The notes beneath the pieces are model-generated. The model saw only the letters and a list, made by a program, of their open reading frames with translations, was not told the DNA's origin and searched no databases. The position numbers and the translations under genes were made by a program. From assembly GCA_963555705.1 (NCBI GenBank), contig OY743176.1, forward strand, positions 38,734,497 through 38,798,496: a DNA stretch of 64,000 nucleotides. Direction: 5' to 3'. The DNA comes from Ligustrum vulgare. Lineage: Eukaryota > Streptophyta > Magnoliopsida > Lamiales > Oleaceae. Shown one piece after another: positions 34,535 to 49,200 of this stretch. How positions within the stretch are numbered: position 1 is the first letter of the stretch; each line of letters begins with the position of its first letter.

Positions 34535-37452
34535 AGACTTTGTTACTATTGTGGCCAACCTGGACATCATATCAAAAATTGTTTCAAAAGGAAAAATGAA
34601 ATAGGAACCAGTAATCAAACAGAGGCTGCAGTCCAAGACAATAATGGAGTGGTTTATGTTACCACTGAATCTGAAAGCAAACATGAATGGATACTTGATT
34701 CCGGTTGCACTTTTCATATGTGTCCTGAAAGAAATTTATTTTCTCACTTCTGTTCTGATCATTATGGCTCTGTGAAACTTGGTAACAATGTTACATGTGA
34801 TGTGAAAGGAACTGGGAAGATTTTGTTAAAACTTGATAATGACAAAACTCTTGTTTTAAACCAAACAAGATATGTTCCTGATTTGAAAAGAAATCTAATC
34901 TCTCTTGGTGTTCTTGATTCTGAATCTTATGAGATTAGAATGTTTAAAGGTTACTTAAGTATTTTCAAAAGTAACTTGATGATTTTTACTACTCCCAAAA
35001 TTAATGGGATCTATGTGCTGAATACCTTACCTGTTTATGCTAGATCTTTTAATGCTGTGTCTGATGTGGACAAAACTGTTTTATGGCATAAAAGATTAGG
35101 ACACTTAGGTGAAAAAGGCCTTAAGTTACTTGAAAACAAAGGTGTTTTTGGTAATGATGTGCTACATAAACTTGAATTCTGTGAAAAATGTGTATTAGGA
35201 AAACAGAAAAGGACTTCTTTTGATAAAGGTATTCATAAATCTATTGATGTTCTTGAATATTTGCATGCTGACTTATGGGGTCCAGCTCCTGTTAATTCAG
35301 TCTCAGGATATAGGTACTTTCTTCTTATTATAGATGATTTTTCTAGAAAAACTTGGGTTCATTTGTTGAAAACTAAGGATGCTACAGTGTCTGTTTTTAA
35401 AAACTGGATTACCTTAGTCCAAAATTTGAAGGATAAGAAGGTAAAAATAATTAGGACAGACAATGGATTAGAATTTTGCAATCAAGACTTTGATTCCTTT
35501 TGTAGCAGCTTAGGAATCCTTAGACATAGGACTGTTGCATACAGTCCACAGCAAAATGGGGTTGCTGAAAGAATGAATAGAACTCTTTTAGAAAGAACTA
35601 GGTGTCTTCTACTTGATTCTAATATGCCAAAAATTTTCTGGGGAGAAGCTGTTAAAACTGCTTCCTACTTGATCAATCTTTCTCCCTGCAGTGCAATTAA
35701 TTTCAAAATACCTGATCAGATTTGGAATAATTCTCTTCCAGATTTTTCAAAATTAAAAATTTTTGGGTGTGCTGCCTACTCACATCAAACAGAAACCAAA
35801 CTTGACTCCAGATCTCTGAAATGTGTGTTTTTGGGATATGGAGAAGGGGTCAAGGGCTATAGACTTTGGGTTAGGGAGCAGGGAGGTTACAGGGTTATTT
35901 TAAGTAGGTCTGTCATTTTTAATGAAACTGTTTTCCCATGTAAAAATGAAAAATTAGATGATCCTGTAAATGATAAAGATTTTCTTACCACTGAGCTGAG
36001 TGCAGACCATTTAGGTGATGAAAATGGCCTGCCCCATACTCAGTTTCAGGTGGAGCAACCCCCACATTTTCAAAATGACAATCCTGAACTTGAACCTGTA
36101 TTGACTGAGACTTCACCATTGCCTGGTAATATTCATGAAACTGAAACAGACCTTGATAATTATCAATTAGCTAGGGATAGACCTAGAAGGGAAATAAGAC
36201 CACCCCTTAAGTTTCAGGATCCTGATTTTGTGTCTGCATATACTTATTCTGATCCACTTGTTTTTGAACCTGAATCTTTTGAAGAAGCTGTTTCTTCAAA
36301 AGAATCAGATCTATGGTTGCTGCCATGAAGGAAGAGATGGATTCTCTTCTGAAAAATGGCACTTGGATTTTGGTTAATAGACCCTATAATAAAAGGATCA
36401 TTGACTGTAAATGGATTTTTAAAATAAAGGAAAGTGATTCAAAAGATGTTAAACCTAGGTACAAGGCTAGGCTTGTGGCTAAGGGTTTTTCTCAAAAAGA
36501 AGGAATTGATTACAATGAAATATTTTCTCCTGTGGTTAAGTATACTTCTATCAGAATACTATTTGCTCTTGTTGCTCATTTTAATTTAGAACTTGAACAA
36601 ATGGACGTTAAAACTGCTTTTCTATATGGATCTCTAGATGAAACTATATATATGAATCAGCCAAAAGGTTTTGAAAAAGGGGGGAAATCTGATTTAGTTT
36701 GTCTATTGAAAAAATCCCTATATGGCTTGAAACAAGCGCCTAGGCAGTGGTATAAGAGGTTTGATTCTTATATCCAAAGCCTAAATTTTTAAAAAGAGCC
36801 AATATGATTCTTGTACCTTATGGTGTGTACTAGACCTGATATTGCTTTTGCTGTGAGTGTTCTTAGTAGGTTCATGAGTAATCCTGGTGAGCTATACTGG
36901 GAAGCTGTTAAATCACTTTTAAAATACCTTAAAGGCACTGCAAATCTGAGTTTAGCATTTTTTAGAACCAAAAATGATTTCAAGTTAAAAGGTTATGTAG
37001 ACTCAGATTTTGCAGGTAATATTGACAATAGGAAGTCTACTTCTGCATATTTCTTTACTTTAAATGGTACATGCATTAGTTGGAAATCACAATTACAGAA
37101 ACTTGTGGCACTGTCCTCAACTGAGGCAGAATATATTGCTGCCACTGATGCAGTGAAAGAGTGTATCTGGTTAAAAGGTTTGTTGTCTGAAATCTCATGT
37201 ATTGATGATTCTGCTATTGAACTTAGTACAGATAGCTTAAGTGCTTTACACTTGTGTAAGAATCCTGTTTTTCATAATAGATCCAAACACATTGATGTTA
37301 AATTTCATTTCATTAGGGATATAACTGAAAAGGGTGTGATTAAACTTGTTAAAATCCCAACTCAGTTGAATCCTGCAGATGCAGGAACTAAAATAATACC
37401 TATAAATAAATTTAAAGATGCTTTAATTTCTCTTAACTTGTTAGAATTGTGA
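34535..37452 (+). pseudogene. Copia pol: protease, integrase, truncated reverse transcriptase, RNase H
   Basis: First comes the zinc knuckle CYYCGQPGHHIKNC. In the frame from the ATG at 34649 follow the protease (LDSGCTFHMC; D-S-G at residues 17-19), the integrase zinc finger (H147, H152, C178, C181), the integrase core with D208, D271 and E307, and a C-terminal domain. A shift at about 36316-36322 leads into RT (36313-36790: KWIFKIK, YKARLVAKGFSQKEGIDY, QMDVKTAFLYG, KSLYGLKQAPRQWYKRF). At about 36790-36822, after another shift near a T/A run, RT jumps directly to MVCTRPDIAFAVSVLSRFM. The part of RT with the catalytic YVDD motif is gone. RNase H (YVDSDFAGNIDNRKSTSAY, ALSSTEAEYIAATDAVKE, HIDVKFHFIRD) is open to 37452. 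Confidence 0.95.
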
Positions 37453-37496
37453 TACTGCTTTGAATTCTGATATTTACAGGTGAGCTGATCCAAAAT

Positions 37497-37508
37497 TGAG
37501 GTGGAGTA
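37497..37508 (+). other. Polypurine tract of the Copia element
   Basis: Purine-rich TTGAGGTGGAGTA-type sequence directly before the 3' LTR, the expected plus-strand primer site. Confidence 0.75.
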
Positions 37509-38086
37509 TGTATATCCAATTTTAGTCAGCCCATTTTTCAGCCCAAACTGAAGCTTTCAGCCCAAGTATATGTATTATTGTCTTGGACCGGAACCAAGTG
37601 AAAGGCCCAAGCAGTTGACCCGGAATTTTCAGCCCAAATGTATCACCGCCTTATACCGCACCATTGGATCATTGTTCTTTAATCTGAGCCGTTCATTCTG
37701 ATTGATATTGGTGATACTGACTTTTGATCTCACAATTTCTGGAGCAGCAACGTTTCGTCTCTCAACTTTCTCTCTCTCGTTTTCTCTCAGAAAACCCTAA
37801 ACTAGTTTCTGATTCTCGCAAATCTTTGTGGTTCTATTACTGATTCTTCGTGTAAAATCAGTGGATCTTTGTGGTTTGTATACAGATTGTTATTCTGTAT
37901 AGGTTTCTTTGTGGTTTGTTGCGAGTTTGTTTAGGTTTCTGATTTCTTTTGTATAAGAGATGCGATCTTTGTATTTTATGTTTTAACTCTTTTTGGTTCT
38001 TGAAGTTTATGAAAGTTTTGAAGTTTTCGTTTGAAATATTGTTAGTATTCACTTTGTGGCCATTTTTGGATATCAATCTCTTTACA
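37509..38086 (+). repeat. 3' LTR of the Copia element
   Basis: 578 bp, TGTATATCC...CTCTTTACA, followed by the target duplication CACAT and the resumed array unit. Confidence 0.97.
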
Positions 38087-40297
38087 CACATTCCCCGTTC
38101 GAACCCGTTTTGAAAATTCCGTCGACGATGATTGTATAATTTTGGATGGGAGCACGGATAAGCTGTTGGCAGTTGAAGCACATCATCTGTTAGTAGTCAA
38201 GTGCCTATTTATCATTCCATGGTTTAGAATGTTACATATCGTTTCAGAAACTACAAATTCAAAAGAAAATATTTTAAAACAAGCAGTTATAAACTCGTGT
38301 TATGAACAATCGTGCAATTTCTTGTTATTTTTGCAGAGGCCAATATATATATAGAGAATCTTACATATATGTTAAGAAGTAGATTAGATTGAAAACGTGG
38401 ATTTGTAGTTGCAACTATAATAAAAAATAGTAATTAAAAAGGAGAATCTCTCAGAATTTTTACCAATAAGATATATTTAAGAGCATTACACAAAACTCAT
38501 ATCCATGATGATTCGGTAATTATTATTAAGGTTGTATCAACTCATCGAATTTTAGTTTTGCATATACTTTGATGAGTGTTAGTTTGATAGCGTGGGGTCA
38601 AATGAGTGACTTCGTGATGGCAATTTTTGAAAATATTATTCCGGTATTTAAATTTAACCACGGAAGTTATTTCCATAGGAGGAAAGTCGAAATTACACAA
38701 AGTAACCAGGTTTTGTTAGACGTGTTTGATATATGACAGTAATTAAATAAAATTCAATAGTTTTAGGTGTAATCTTAAAAAATGAAGATACATAGTGAGT
38801 TTAAATAATTCTTTTTCTTTTTCTTTTCAGTTCGCAACTGAAAAATACATTACTGATTAGATAATTAATTCAGTATAACCGGGTTTAATTTTTATAAGTT
38901 CTCGGATTAAGTAGATTATGTATATATTAACGTTTCCTCTAAGTGTCGAAATTCGAAATTCGTAAGAGGTTGACATGTACGGGATTCGCACATTGCATTA
39001 GCGTTCTTTGGAATTGTTTCTCTCTTAATAAATTCTAGTCTTTGCATAACTTTTTGCATTTCAAGTTCACGGTAATCAATCATCTAAATTTTGTTAATTT
39101 TATATTTTAACATTTTTTTCTTTGTTTTTAAAGCAATTTAAGAATTTTAAAGGGAAATCTTGAAACGGATAAATCCTGAACTTTCTTTGTTATTTGCCAT
39201 CAGTTTTCTTTTATGAATGATCATTTACTATTTTTTTTTTCTATACAAAAATACCACTATAGCTGGTAATTTTCTATAATGAAAAGTAAACACAGTGACC
39301 AATTTAAATTTCATGTTTCGAAGTTAGGAAACTGACAATTTCTGTTAATTCTACTAATAAAATCTTTGAGAAGTTAAGGTTCTCGATTTGTGATGGAAAA
39401 TCCTTCCCCGGTAATACTCGAGGTAACATCCGACGAAGAGGCCTGTTTTTGGAGACACTAGAAAAGATGGCTGTGACAGCGGCTGAGATGTTGAAGATAA
39501 TTGTTTGTTATCGAAGTTATTGGCTGATGTGGAGGCAAATGCAGATGATTCTGACGAAATACTGGATGTGACACATGGTATTCAAAACACTGAAGAATGA
39601 CACATTCCCCGTTCGAACCCGTTTTGAAAATTCCGTCGACGATGATTGTATAATTTTGGATGGGAGCACGGATAAGCTGTTGGCAGTTGAAGCACATCAT
39701 CTGTTAGTAGTCAAGTGCCTATTTATCATTCCATGGTTTAGAATGTTACATATCGTTTCAGAAACTACAAATTCAAAAGAAAATATTTTAAAACAAGCAG
39801 TTATAAACTCGTGTTATGAACAATCGTGCAATTTCTTGTTATTTTTGCAGAGGCCAATATATATATAGAGAATCTTACATATATGTTAAGAAGTAGATTA
39901 GATTGAAAACGTGGCTTTGTAGTTGCAACTATAATAAAAAATAGTAATTAAAAAGGAGAATCTCTCAGAATTTTTTCCAATAAGATATATTTAAGAGCAT
40001 TACACAAAACTCATATCCATGATGATTCGGTAATTATTATTAAGGTTGTATCAACTCATCGAATTTTAGTTTTGCATATACTTTGATGAGTGTTAGTTTG
40101 ATAGCGTGGGGTCAAATGAGTGACTTCGTGATGGCAATTTTTGAAAATATTATTCCGGTATTTAAATTTAACCACGGAAGTTATTTGCATAGGAGGAAAG
40201 TCGAAATTACACAAAGTAACCTGGTTTTGTTAGACGTGTTTGATATATGACAGTAATTAAATAAAATTCAATAGTTTTAGGTGTAATCTTAAAAAAT
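38087..40297 (+). repeat. Array: rest of the Copia-split unit and the next unit
   Basis: After the insertion the unit carries a CATATCGTTTCAG variant, shared with the units at 39393 and 40907 and again at 51497 and 63599 but not with their neighbours. It serves as a marker for block structure. Confidence 0.9.
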
Positions 40298-43200
40298 GAA
40301 GATACATAGTGAGTTTAAATAATTCTTTTTCTTTTTCTTTTCAGTTCGCAACTGAAAAATACATTACTGATTAGATAATTAATTCAGTATAACCGGGTTT
40401 AATTTTTATAAGTTCTCGGATTAAGTAGATTATGTATATATTAACGTTTCCTCTAAGTGTCGAAATTCGAAATTCGTAAGAGGTTGACATGTACGGGATT
40501 CGCACATTGCATTAGCGTTCTTTGGAATTGTTTCTCTCTTAATAAATTCTAGTCTTTGCATAACTTTTTGCATTTCAAGTTCACGGTAATCAATCATCTA
40601 AATTTTGTTAATTTTATATTTTAACATTTTTTTCTTTGTTTTTAAAGCAATTTAAGAATTTTCCAGGGAAATCTTGAAACGGATAAACCCTGAACTTTCT
40701 TTGTTATTTGCCATCAGTTTTCTTTTATGAATGATCATTTACTATTTATTTTTTTTATACAAAAATACCACTATTGCTGTTAATTTTCTATAATGAAAAA
40801 TAAACACAGTGACCAATTTAAATTTCATGTTTCGAAGTTAGGAAACTGACAATTTCTGTTAATTCTACTAATAAAATCTTTGAGAAGTTAAGGTTCTCGA
40901 TTTGTGATGGAAAATCCTTCCCCGGTAATACTCGAGGTAACATCCGACGAAGAGGCCTGTTTTTGGAGACACTAGAAAAGATGGCTGTGACAGCGGCTGA
41001 GATGTTGAAGATAATTGTTTGTTATCGAAGTTATTGGCTGATGTGGAGGCAAATGCAGATGATTCTGACGAAATACTGGATGTGACACATGGTATTCAAA
41101 ACACTGAAGAATGACACATTCCCCGTTCGAACCCGTTTTGAAAATTCCGTCGACGATGATTGTATAATTTTGGATGGGAGCACGGATAAGCTGTTGGCAG
41201 TTGAAGCACATCATCTGTTAGTAGTCAAGTGCCTATTTATCATTCCATGGTTTAGAATGTTACATATCGTTTCAGAAACTACAAATTCAAAAGAAAATAT
41301 TTTAAAACAAGCAGTTATAAACTCGTGTTATGAACAATCGTGCAATTTCTTGTTATTTTTGCAGAGGCCAATATATATATAGAGAATCTTACATATATGT
41401 TAAGAAGTAGATTAGATTGAAAACGTGGCTTTGTAGTTGCAACTATAATAAAAAATAGTAATTAAAAAGGAGAATCTCTCAGAATTTTTTCCAATAAGAT
41501 ATATTTAAGAGCATTACACAAAACTCATATCCATGATGATTCGGTAATTATTATTAAGGTTGTATCAACTCATCGAATTTTAGTTTTGCATATACTTTGA
41601 TGAGTGTTAGTTTGATAGCGTGGGGTCAAATGAGTGACTTCGTGATGGCAATTTTTGAAAATATTATTCCGGTATTTAAATTTAACCACGGAAGTTATTT
41701 GCATAGGAGGAAAGTCGAAATTACACAAAGTAACCTGGTTTTGTTAGACGTGTTTGATATATGACAGTAATTAAATAAAATTCAATAGTTTTAGGTGTAA
41801 TCTTAAAAAATGAAGATACATAGTGAGTTTAAATAATTCTTTTTCTTTTTCTTTTCAGTTCGCAACTGAAAAATACATTACTGATTAGATAATTAATTCA
41901 GTATAACCGGGTTTAATTTTTATAAGTTCTCGGATTAAGTAGATTATGTATATATTAACGTTTCCTCTAAGTGTCGAAATTCGAAATTCGTAAGAGGTTG
42001 ACATGTACGGGATTCGCACATTGCATTAGCGTTCTTTGGAATTGTTTCTCTCTTAATAAATTCTAGTCTTTGCATAACTTTTTGCATTTCAAGTTCACGG
42101 TAATCAATCATCTAAATTTTGTTAATTTTATATTTTAACATTTTTTTCTTTGTTTTTAAAGCAATTTAAGAATTTTCCAGGGAAATCTTGAAACGGATAA
42201 ACCCTGAACTTTCTTTGTTATTTGCCATCAGTTTTCTTTTATGAATGATCATTTACTATTTATTTTTTTTATACAAAAATACCACTATTGCTGTTAATTT
42301 TCTATAATGAAAAATAAACACAGTGACCAATTTAAATTTCATGTTTCGAAGTTAGGAAACTGACAATTTCTGTTAATTCTACTAATAAAATCTTTGAGAA
42401 GTTAAGGTTCTCGATTTGTGATGGAAAATCCTTCCCCGGTAATACTCGAGGTAACCTCCGACGAAGAGGCCTGTTTTTGGAGACACTAGAAAAGATGGCT
42501 GTGACAGCGGCTGAGATGTTGAAGATAATTGTTTGTTATCGAAGTTATTGGCTGATGTGGAGGCAAATGCAGATGATTCCGACGAAATACTGGATGTGAC
42601 ACATGGTATTCAAAACACCGAAGAATGACACATTCCCCGTTCGAACCCGTTTTGAAAATTCCGTCGACGGTGATTGTATAATTTTGGATGGGAGCACGGA
42701 TAAGCTGTTGGCAGTTGAAGCACATCATCTGTTAGTAGTCAAGTGCCTATTTATCATTCCATGGTTTAGAATGTTACATAACGTTTCAGAAACTACAAAT
42801 TCAAAAGAAAATATTTTAAAACAAGCAGTTATAAACTCGTGTTATGAACAATCGTGCAATTTCTTGTTATTTTTGCAGAGGCCAATATATATATAGAGAA
42901 TCTTACATATATGTTAAGAAGTAGATTAGATTGAAAACGTGGCTTTGTAGTTGCAACTATAATAAAAAATAGTAATTAAGAAGGAGAATCTCTCAGAATT
43001 TTTACCAATAAGATATATTTAAGAGCATTACACAAAACTCATATCCATGATGATTCGGTAATTATTATTAAGGTTGTATCAACTCATCGAATTTTAGGTT
43101 TGCATATACTTTGATGAGTGTTAGTTTGATAGCGTGGGGTCAAATGAGTGACTTCGTGATGGAAATTTTTGAAAATATTATTCCGGTATTTAAATTTAAC

Positions 43201-46200
43201 CACGGAAGTTATTTGCATAGGAGGAAAGTCGAAATTACACAAAGTAACCAGGTTTTGTTAGACGTGTTTGATATATGACAGTAAATAAATAAAATTCAAT
43301 AGTTTTAGGTGTAATCTTAAAAAATGAAGATACATAGTGAGTTTAAATAATTCTTTTTCTTTTTCTTTTCAGTTCGCAACTGAAAAATACATTACTGATT
43401 AGATAATTAATTCAGTATAACCGGGTTTAATTTTTATAAGTTCTCGGATTAAGTAGATTATGTATATATTAACGTTTCCTCTAAGCGTCGAAATTCGAAA
43501 TTCGTAAGAGGTTGACATGTACGGGATTCGCACATTGCATTAGCGTTCTTTGGAATTGTTTCTCTCTTAATAAATTCTAGTCTTTGCATAACTTTTTGCA
43601 TTTCAAGTTCACGGTAATCAATCATCTAAATTTTGTTAATTTTATATTTTAACATTTTTTTCTTTGTTTTTAAAGCAATTTAAGAATTTTCCAGGGAAAT
43701 CTTGAAACGGATAAACCCTGAACTTTCTTTGTTATTTGCCATCAGTTTTCTTTTATGAATGATCATTTACTATTTATTTTTTTTATACAAAAATACCACT
43801 ATTGCTGTTAATTTTCTATAATGAAAAATAAACACAGTGACCAATTTAAATTTCATGTTTCGAAGTTAGGAAACTGACAATTTCTGTTAATTCTACTAAT
43901 AAAATCTTTGAGAAGTTAAGGTTCTCGATTTGTGATGGAAAATCCTTCCCCGGTAATACTCGAGGTAACCTTCGACGAAGAGGCCTGTTTTAGGAGACAC
44001 TAGAAAAGATGGCTGTGACAGCGGCTGAGATGTTGAAGATAATTGTTTGTTATCGAAGTTATTGGCTGATGTGGAGGCAAATGCAGATGATTCCGACGAA
44101 ATACTGGATGTGACACATGGTATTCAAAACACTGAAGAATGACACATTCCCCGTTCGAACCCGTTTTGAAAATTCCGTCGACGATGATTGTATAATTTTG
44201 GATGGGAGCACGGATAAGCTGTTGGCAGTTGAAGCACATCATCTGTTAGTAGTCAAGTGCCTATTTATCATTCCATGGTTTAGAATGTTACATAACGTTT
44301 CAGAAACTACAAATTCAAAAGAAAATATTTTAAAACAAGCAGTTATAAACTCGTGTTATGAACAATCGTGCAATTTCTTGTTATTTTTGCAGAGGCCAAT
44401 ATATATATAGAGAATCTTATATATATGTTAAGAAGTAGATTAGATTGAAAACGTGGCTTTGTAGTTGCAACTATAATAAAAAATAGTAATTAAAAAGGAG
44501 AATCTCTCAGAATTTTTACCAATAAGATATATTTAATAGCATTACACAAAACTCATATCCATGATGATTCGGTAATTATTATTAAGGTTGTATCAACTCA
44601 TTGAATTTTAGTTTTGCATATACTTTGATGAGTGTTAGTTTGATAGCGTGGGGTCAAATGAGTGACTTCGTGATGGCAATTTTTGAAAATATTATACCGG
44701 TATTTAAATTTAACCACGGAAGTTATTTGCATTGGAGGAAAGTCGAAATTACACAAAGTTACCAGGTTTTGTTAGACGTGTTTGATATATGACAGTAATT
44801 AAATAAAATTCAATAGTTTTAGGTGTAATCTTAAAAAATTAAGATACATAGTGAGTTTAAATAATTATTTTTCTTTTTCTTTTCTGTTCGCAACTGAAAA
44901 ATACATTACTGATTAGATAATTAATTCAGTATAACCGGGTTTAATTTTTATAAGTTCTCGGATTAAGTCGATTATGTATATATTAAATTTTCCTCTAAGC
45001 GTCGAAATTCGAAATTCGTAAGAGGTTGACATGTACGGGATTCGCACATTGCATTAGCGTTCTTTGGAATTGTTTCTCTCTTAATAAATTCTAGTCTTTG
45101 CATAACTTTTTGCATTTCAAGTTCACGGTAATCAATCATCTAAATTTTGTTAATTTTATATTTTAACATTTTTTTCTTTGTTTTTAAAGCAATTTAAGAA
45201 TTTTCCAGGGAAATCTTGAAACGGATAAACCCTGAACTTTCTTTGTTATTTGCCATCAGTTTTCTTTTATGAATGATCGTTTACTAATTTTTTTTTTTAT
45301 ACAAAAATACCACTATTGCTGTTAATTTTCTATAATGAAAAATAAACACAGTGACCAATTTAAATTTCATGTTTCGAAGTTAGGAAACTGACAATTTCTG
45401 TTAATTCTACTAATAAAATCTTTGAGAAGTTAAGGTTCTCGATTTGTGATGGAAAATCCTTCCCCGGTAATACTCGAGGTAACCTTCGACGAAGAGGCCT
45501 GTTTTAGGAGACACTAGAAAAGATGGCTGTGACAGCGGCTGAGATGTTGAAGATAATTGTTTGTTATCGAAGTTATTGGCTGATGTGGAGGCAAATGCAG
45601 ATGATTCCGACGAAATACTGGATGTGACACATGGTATTCAAAACACTGAAGAATGACACATTCCCCGTTCGAACCCGTTTTGAAAATTCCGTCGACGATG
45701 ATTGTATAATTTTGGATGGGAGCACGGATAAGCTGTTGGCAGTTGAAGCACATCATCTGTTAGTAGTCAAGTGCCTATTTATCATTCCATGGTTTAGAAT
45801 GTTACATAACGTTTCAGAAACTACAAATTCAAAAGAAAATATTTTAAAACAAGCAGTTATAAACTCGTGTTATGAACAATCGTGCAATTTCTTGTTATTT
45901 TTGCAGAGGCCAATATATATATAGAGAATCTTATATATATGTTAAGAAGTAGATTAGATTGAAAACGTGGCTTTGTAGTTGCAACTATAATAAAAAATAG
46001 TAATTAAAAAGGAGAATCTCTCAGAATTTTTACCAATAAGATATATTTAATAGCATTACACAAAACTCATATCCATGATGATTCGGTAATTATTATTAAG
46101 GTTGTATCAACTCATTGAATTTTAGTTTTGCATATACTTTGATGAGTGTTAGTTTGATAGCGTGGGGTCAAATGAGTGACTTCGTGATGGCAATTTTTGA

Positions 46201-49200
46201 AAATATTATACCGGTATTTAAATTTAACCACGGAAGTTATTTGCATTGGAGGAAAGTCGAAATTACACAAAGTTACCAGGTTTTGTTAGACGTGTTTGAT
46301 ATATGACAGTAATTAAATAAAATTCAATAGTTTTAGGTGTAATCTTAAAAAATTAAGATACATAGTGAGTTTAAATAACTATTTTTCTTTTTCTTTTCTG
46401 TTCGCAACTGAAAAATACATTACTGATTAGATAATTAATTCAGTATAACCGGGTTTAATTTTTATAAGTTCTCGGATTAAGTCGATTATGTATATATTAA
46501 CGTTTCCTCTAAGTGTCGAAATTCGAAATTCGTAAGAGGTTGACATGTACGGGATTCGCACATTGCATTAGCGTTCTTTGGAATTGTTTCTCTCTTAATA
46601 AATTCTAGTCTTTGCATAACTTTTTGCATTTCAAGTTCACGGTAATCAATCATCTAAATTTTGTTAATTTTATATTTTAACATTTTTTTCTTTGTTTTTA
46701 AAGCAATTTAAGAATTTTCCAGGGAAATCTTGAAACGGATAAACCCTGAACTTTCTTTGTTATTTGCCATAATTTTCTTTTATGAATGATCGTTTACTAT
46801 TTTTTTTTTATACAAAAATACCACTATTGCTGTTAATTTTCTATAATGAAAAATAAACACAGTGACCAATTTAAATTTTATGTTTCGAAGTTAGGAAACC
46901 GAAAATTTCTGTTAATTCTACTAATAAAATCTTTGAGAAGTTAAGGTTCTCGATTTGTGATGGAAAATCCTTCCCCGGTAATACTCGAGGTAACCTCCGA
47001 CGAAGAGGCCTGTTTTTGGAGACACTAGAAAAGATGGCTGTGACAGCGGCTGAGATGTTGAAGATAATTGTTTGTTATCGAAGTTATTGGCTGATGTGGA
47101 GGCAAATGCAGATGATTCCGACGAAATACTGGATGTGACACATGGTATTCAAAACACTGAAGAATGACACATTCCCCGTTCGAACCCGTTTTGAAAATTC
47201 CGTCGACGATGATTGTATAATTTTGGATGGGAGCACGGATAAGCTGTTGGCAGTTGAAGCACATCATCTGTTAGTAGTCAAGTGCCTATTTAGCATTCCA
47301 TGGTTTAGAATGTTACATAACGTTTCAGAAACTACAAATTCAAAAGAAGATATTTTAAAACAAGCAGTTATAAACTCGTGTTATGAACAATCGTGCAATT
47401 TCTTGTTATTTTTGCAGAGGCCAATATATATATAGAGAATCTTATATATATGTTAAGAAGTAGATTAGATTGAAAACGTGGCTTTGTAGTTGCAACTATA
47501 ATAAAAAATAGTAATTAAAAAGGAGAATCTCTCAGAATTTTTACCAATAAGATATATTTAATAGCATTACACAAAACTCATATCCATGATGATTCGGTAA
47601 TTATTATTAAGGTTGTATCAACTCATTGAATTTTAGTTTTGCATATACTTTGATGAGTGTTAGTTTGATAGCGTGGGGTCAAATGAGTGACTTCGTGATG
47701 GCAATTTTTGAAAATATTATACCGGTATTTAAATTTAACCACGGAAGTTATTTGCATTGGAGGAAAGTCGAAATTACACAAAGTTACCAGGTTTTGTTAG
47801 ACGTGTTTGATATATGACAGTAATTAAATAAAATTCAATAGTTTTAGGTGTAATCTTAAAAAATTAAGATACATAGTGAGTTTAAATAATTATTTTTCTT
47901 TTTCTTTTCTGTTCGCAACTGAAAAATACATTACTGATTAGATAATTAATTCAGTATAACCGGGTTTAATTTTTATAAGTTCTCGGATTAAGTCGATTAT
48001 GTATATATTAAATTTTCCTCTAAGCGTCGAAATTCGAAATTCGTAAGAGGTTGACATGTACGGGATTCGCACATTGCATTAGCGTTCTTTGGAATTGTTT
48101 CTCTCTTAATAAATTCTAGTCTTTGCATAACTTTTTGCATTTCAAGTTCACGGTAATCAATCATCTAAATTTTGTTAATTTTATATTTTAACATTTTTTT
48201 CTTTGTTTTTAAAGCAATTTAAGAATTTTCCAGGGAAATCTTGAAACGGATAAACCCTGAACTTTCTTTGTTATTTGCCATCAGTTTTCTTTTATGAATG
48301 ATCCTTTACTATTTTTTTTTTTATACAAAAATACCACTATTGCTGTTAATTTTCTATAATGAAAAATAAACACAGTGACCAATTTAAATTTCATGTTTCG
48401 AAGTTAGGAAACTGACAATTTCTGTTAATTCTACTAATAAAATCTTTGAGAAGTTAAGGTTCTCGATTTGTGATGGAAAATCCTTCCCCGGTAATACTCG
48501 AGGTAACCTCCGACGAAGAGGCCTGTTTTAGGAGACACTAGAAAAGATGGCTGTGACAGCGGCTGAGATGTTGAAGATAATTGTTTGTTATCGAAGTTAT
48601 TGGCTGATGTGGAGGCAAATGCAGATGATTCCGACGAAATACTGGATGTGACACATGGTATTCAAAACACTGAAGAATGACACATTCCCCGTTCGAACCC
48701 GTTTTGAAAATTCCGTCGACGATGATTGTATAATTTTGGATGGGAGCACGGATAAGCTGTTGGCAGTTGAAGCACATCATCTGTTAGTAGTCAAGTGCCT
48801 ATTTATCATTCCATGGTTTAGAATGTTACATAACGTTTCAGAAACTACAAATTCAAAAGAAAATATTTTAAAACAAGCAGTTATAAACTCGTGTTATGAA
48901 CAATCGTGCAATTTCTTGTTATTTTTGCAGAGGCCAATATATATATAGAGAATCTTATATATATGTTAAGAAGTAGATTAGATTGAAAACGTGGCTTTGT
49001 AGTTGCAACTATAATAAAAAATAGTAATTAAAAAGGAGAATCTCTCAGAATTTTTACCAATAAGATATATTTAATAGCATTACAAAAAACTCATATCCAT
49101 GATGATTCGGTAATTATTATTAAGGTTGTATCAACTCATTGAATTTTAGTTTTGCATATACTTTGATGAGTGTTAGTTTGATAGCGTGGGGTCAAATGAG

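Larger units (their letters stand above)
32052..38086 (+). mobile_element. Ty1/Copia retrotransposon inserted in the array, young but defective
   Basis: A complete structure of 6035 bp: target duplication CACAT (32047-32051 and 38087-38091), two LTRs of 578 bp, PBS, gag, pol and polypurine tract. Removing it together with one CACAT restores a normal 1514-bp array step. The LTRs differ at five positions by eye, which suggests a young insertion. Domain order protease, integrase, RT, RNase H is that of Copia. Frameshifts and a deletion in RT leave it unable to move by itself. Confidence 0.97.

Noticed and set aside
33646..37452. Autonomous Copia element
   Set aside because: Gag stops before the zinc knuckle, pol has frame shifts, and the catalytic part of RT is deleted.
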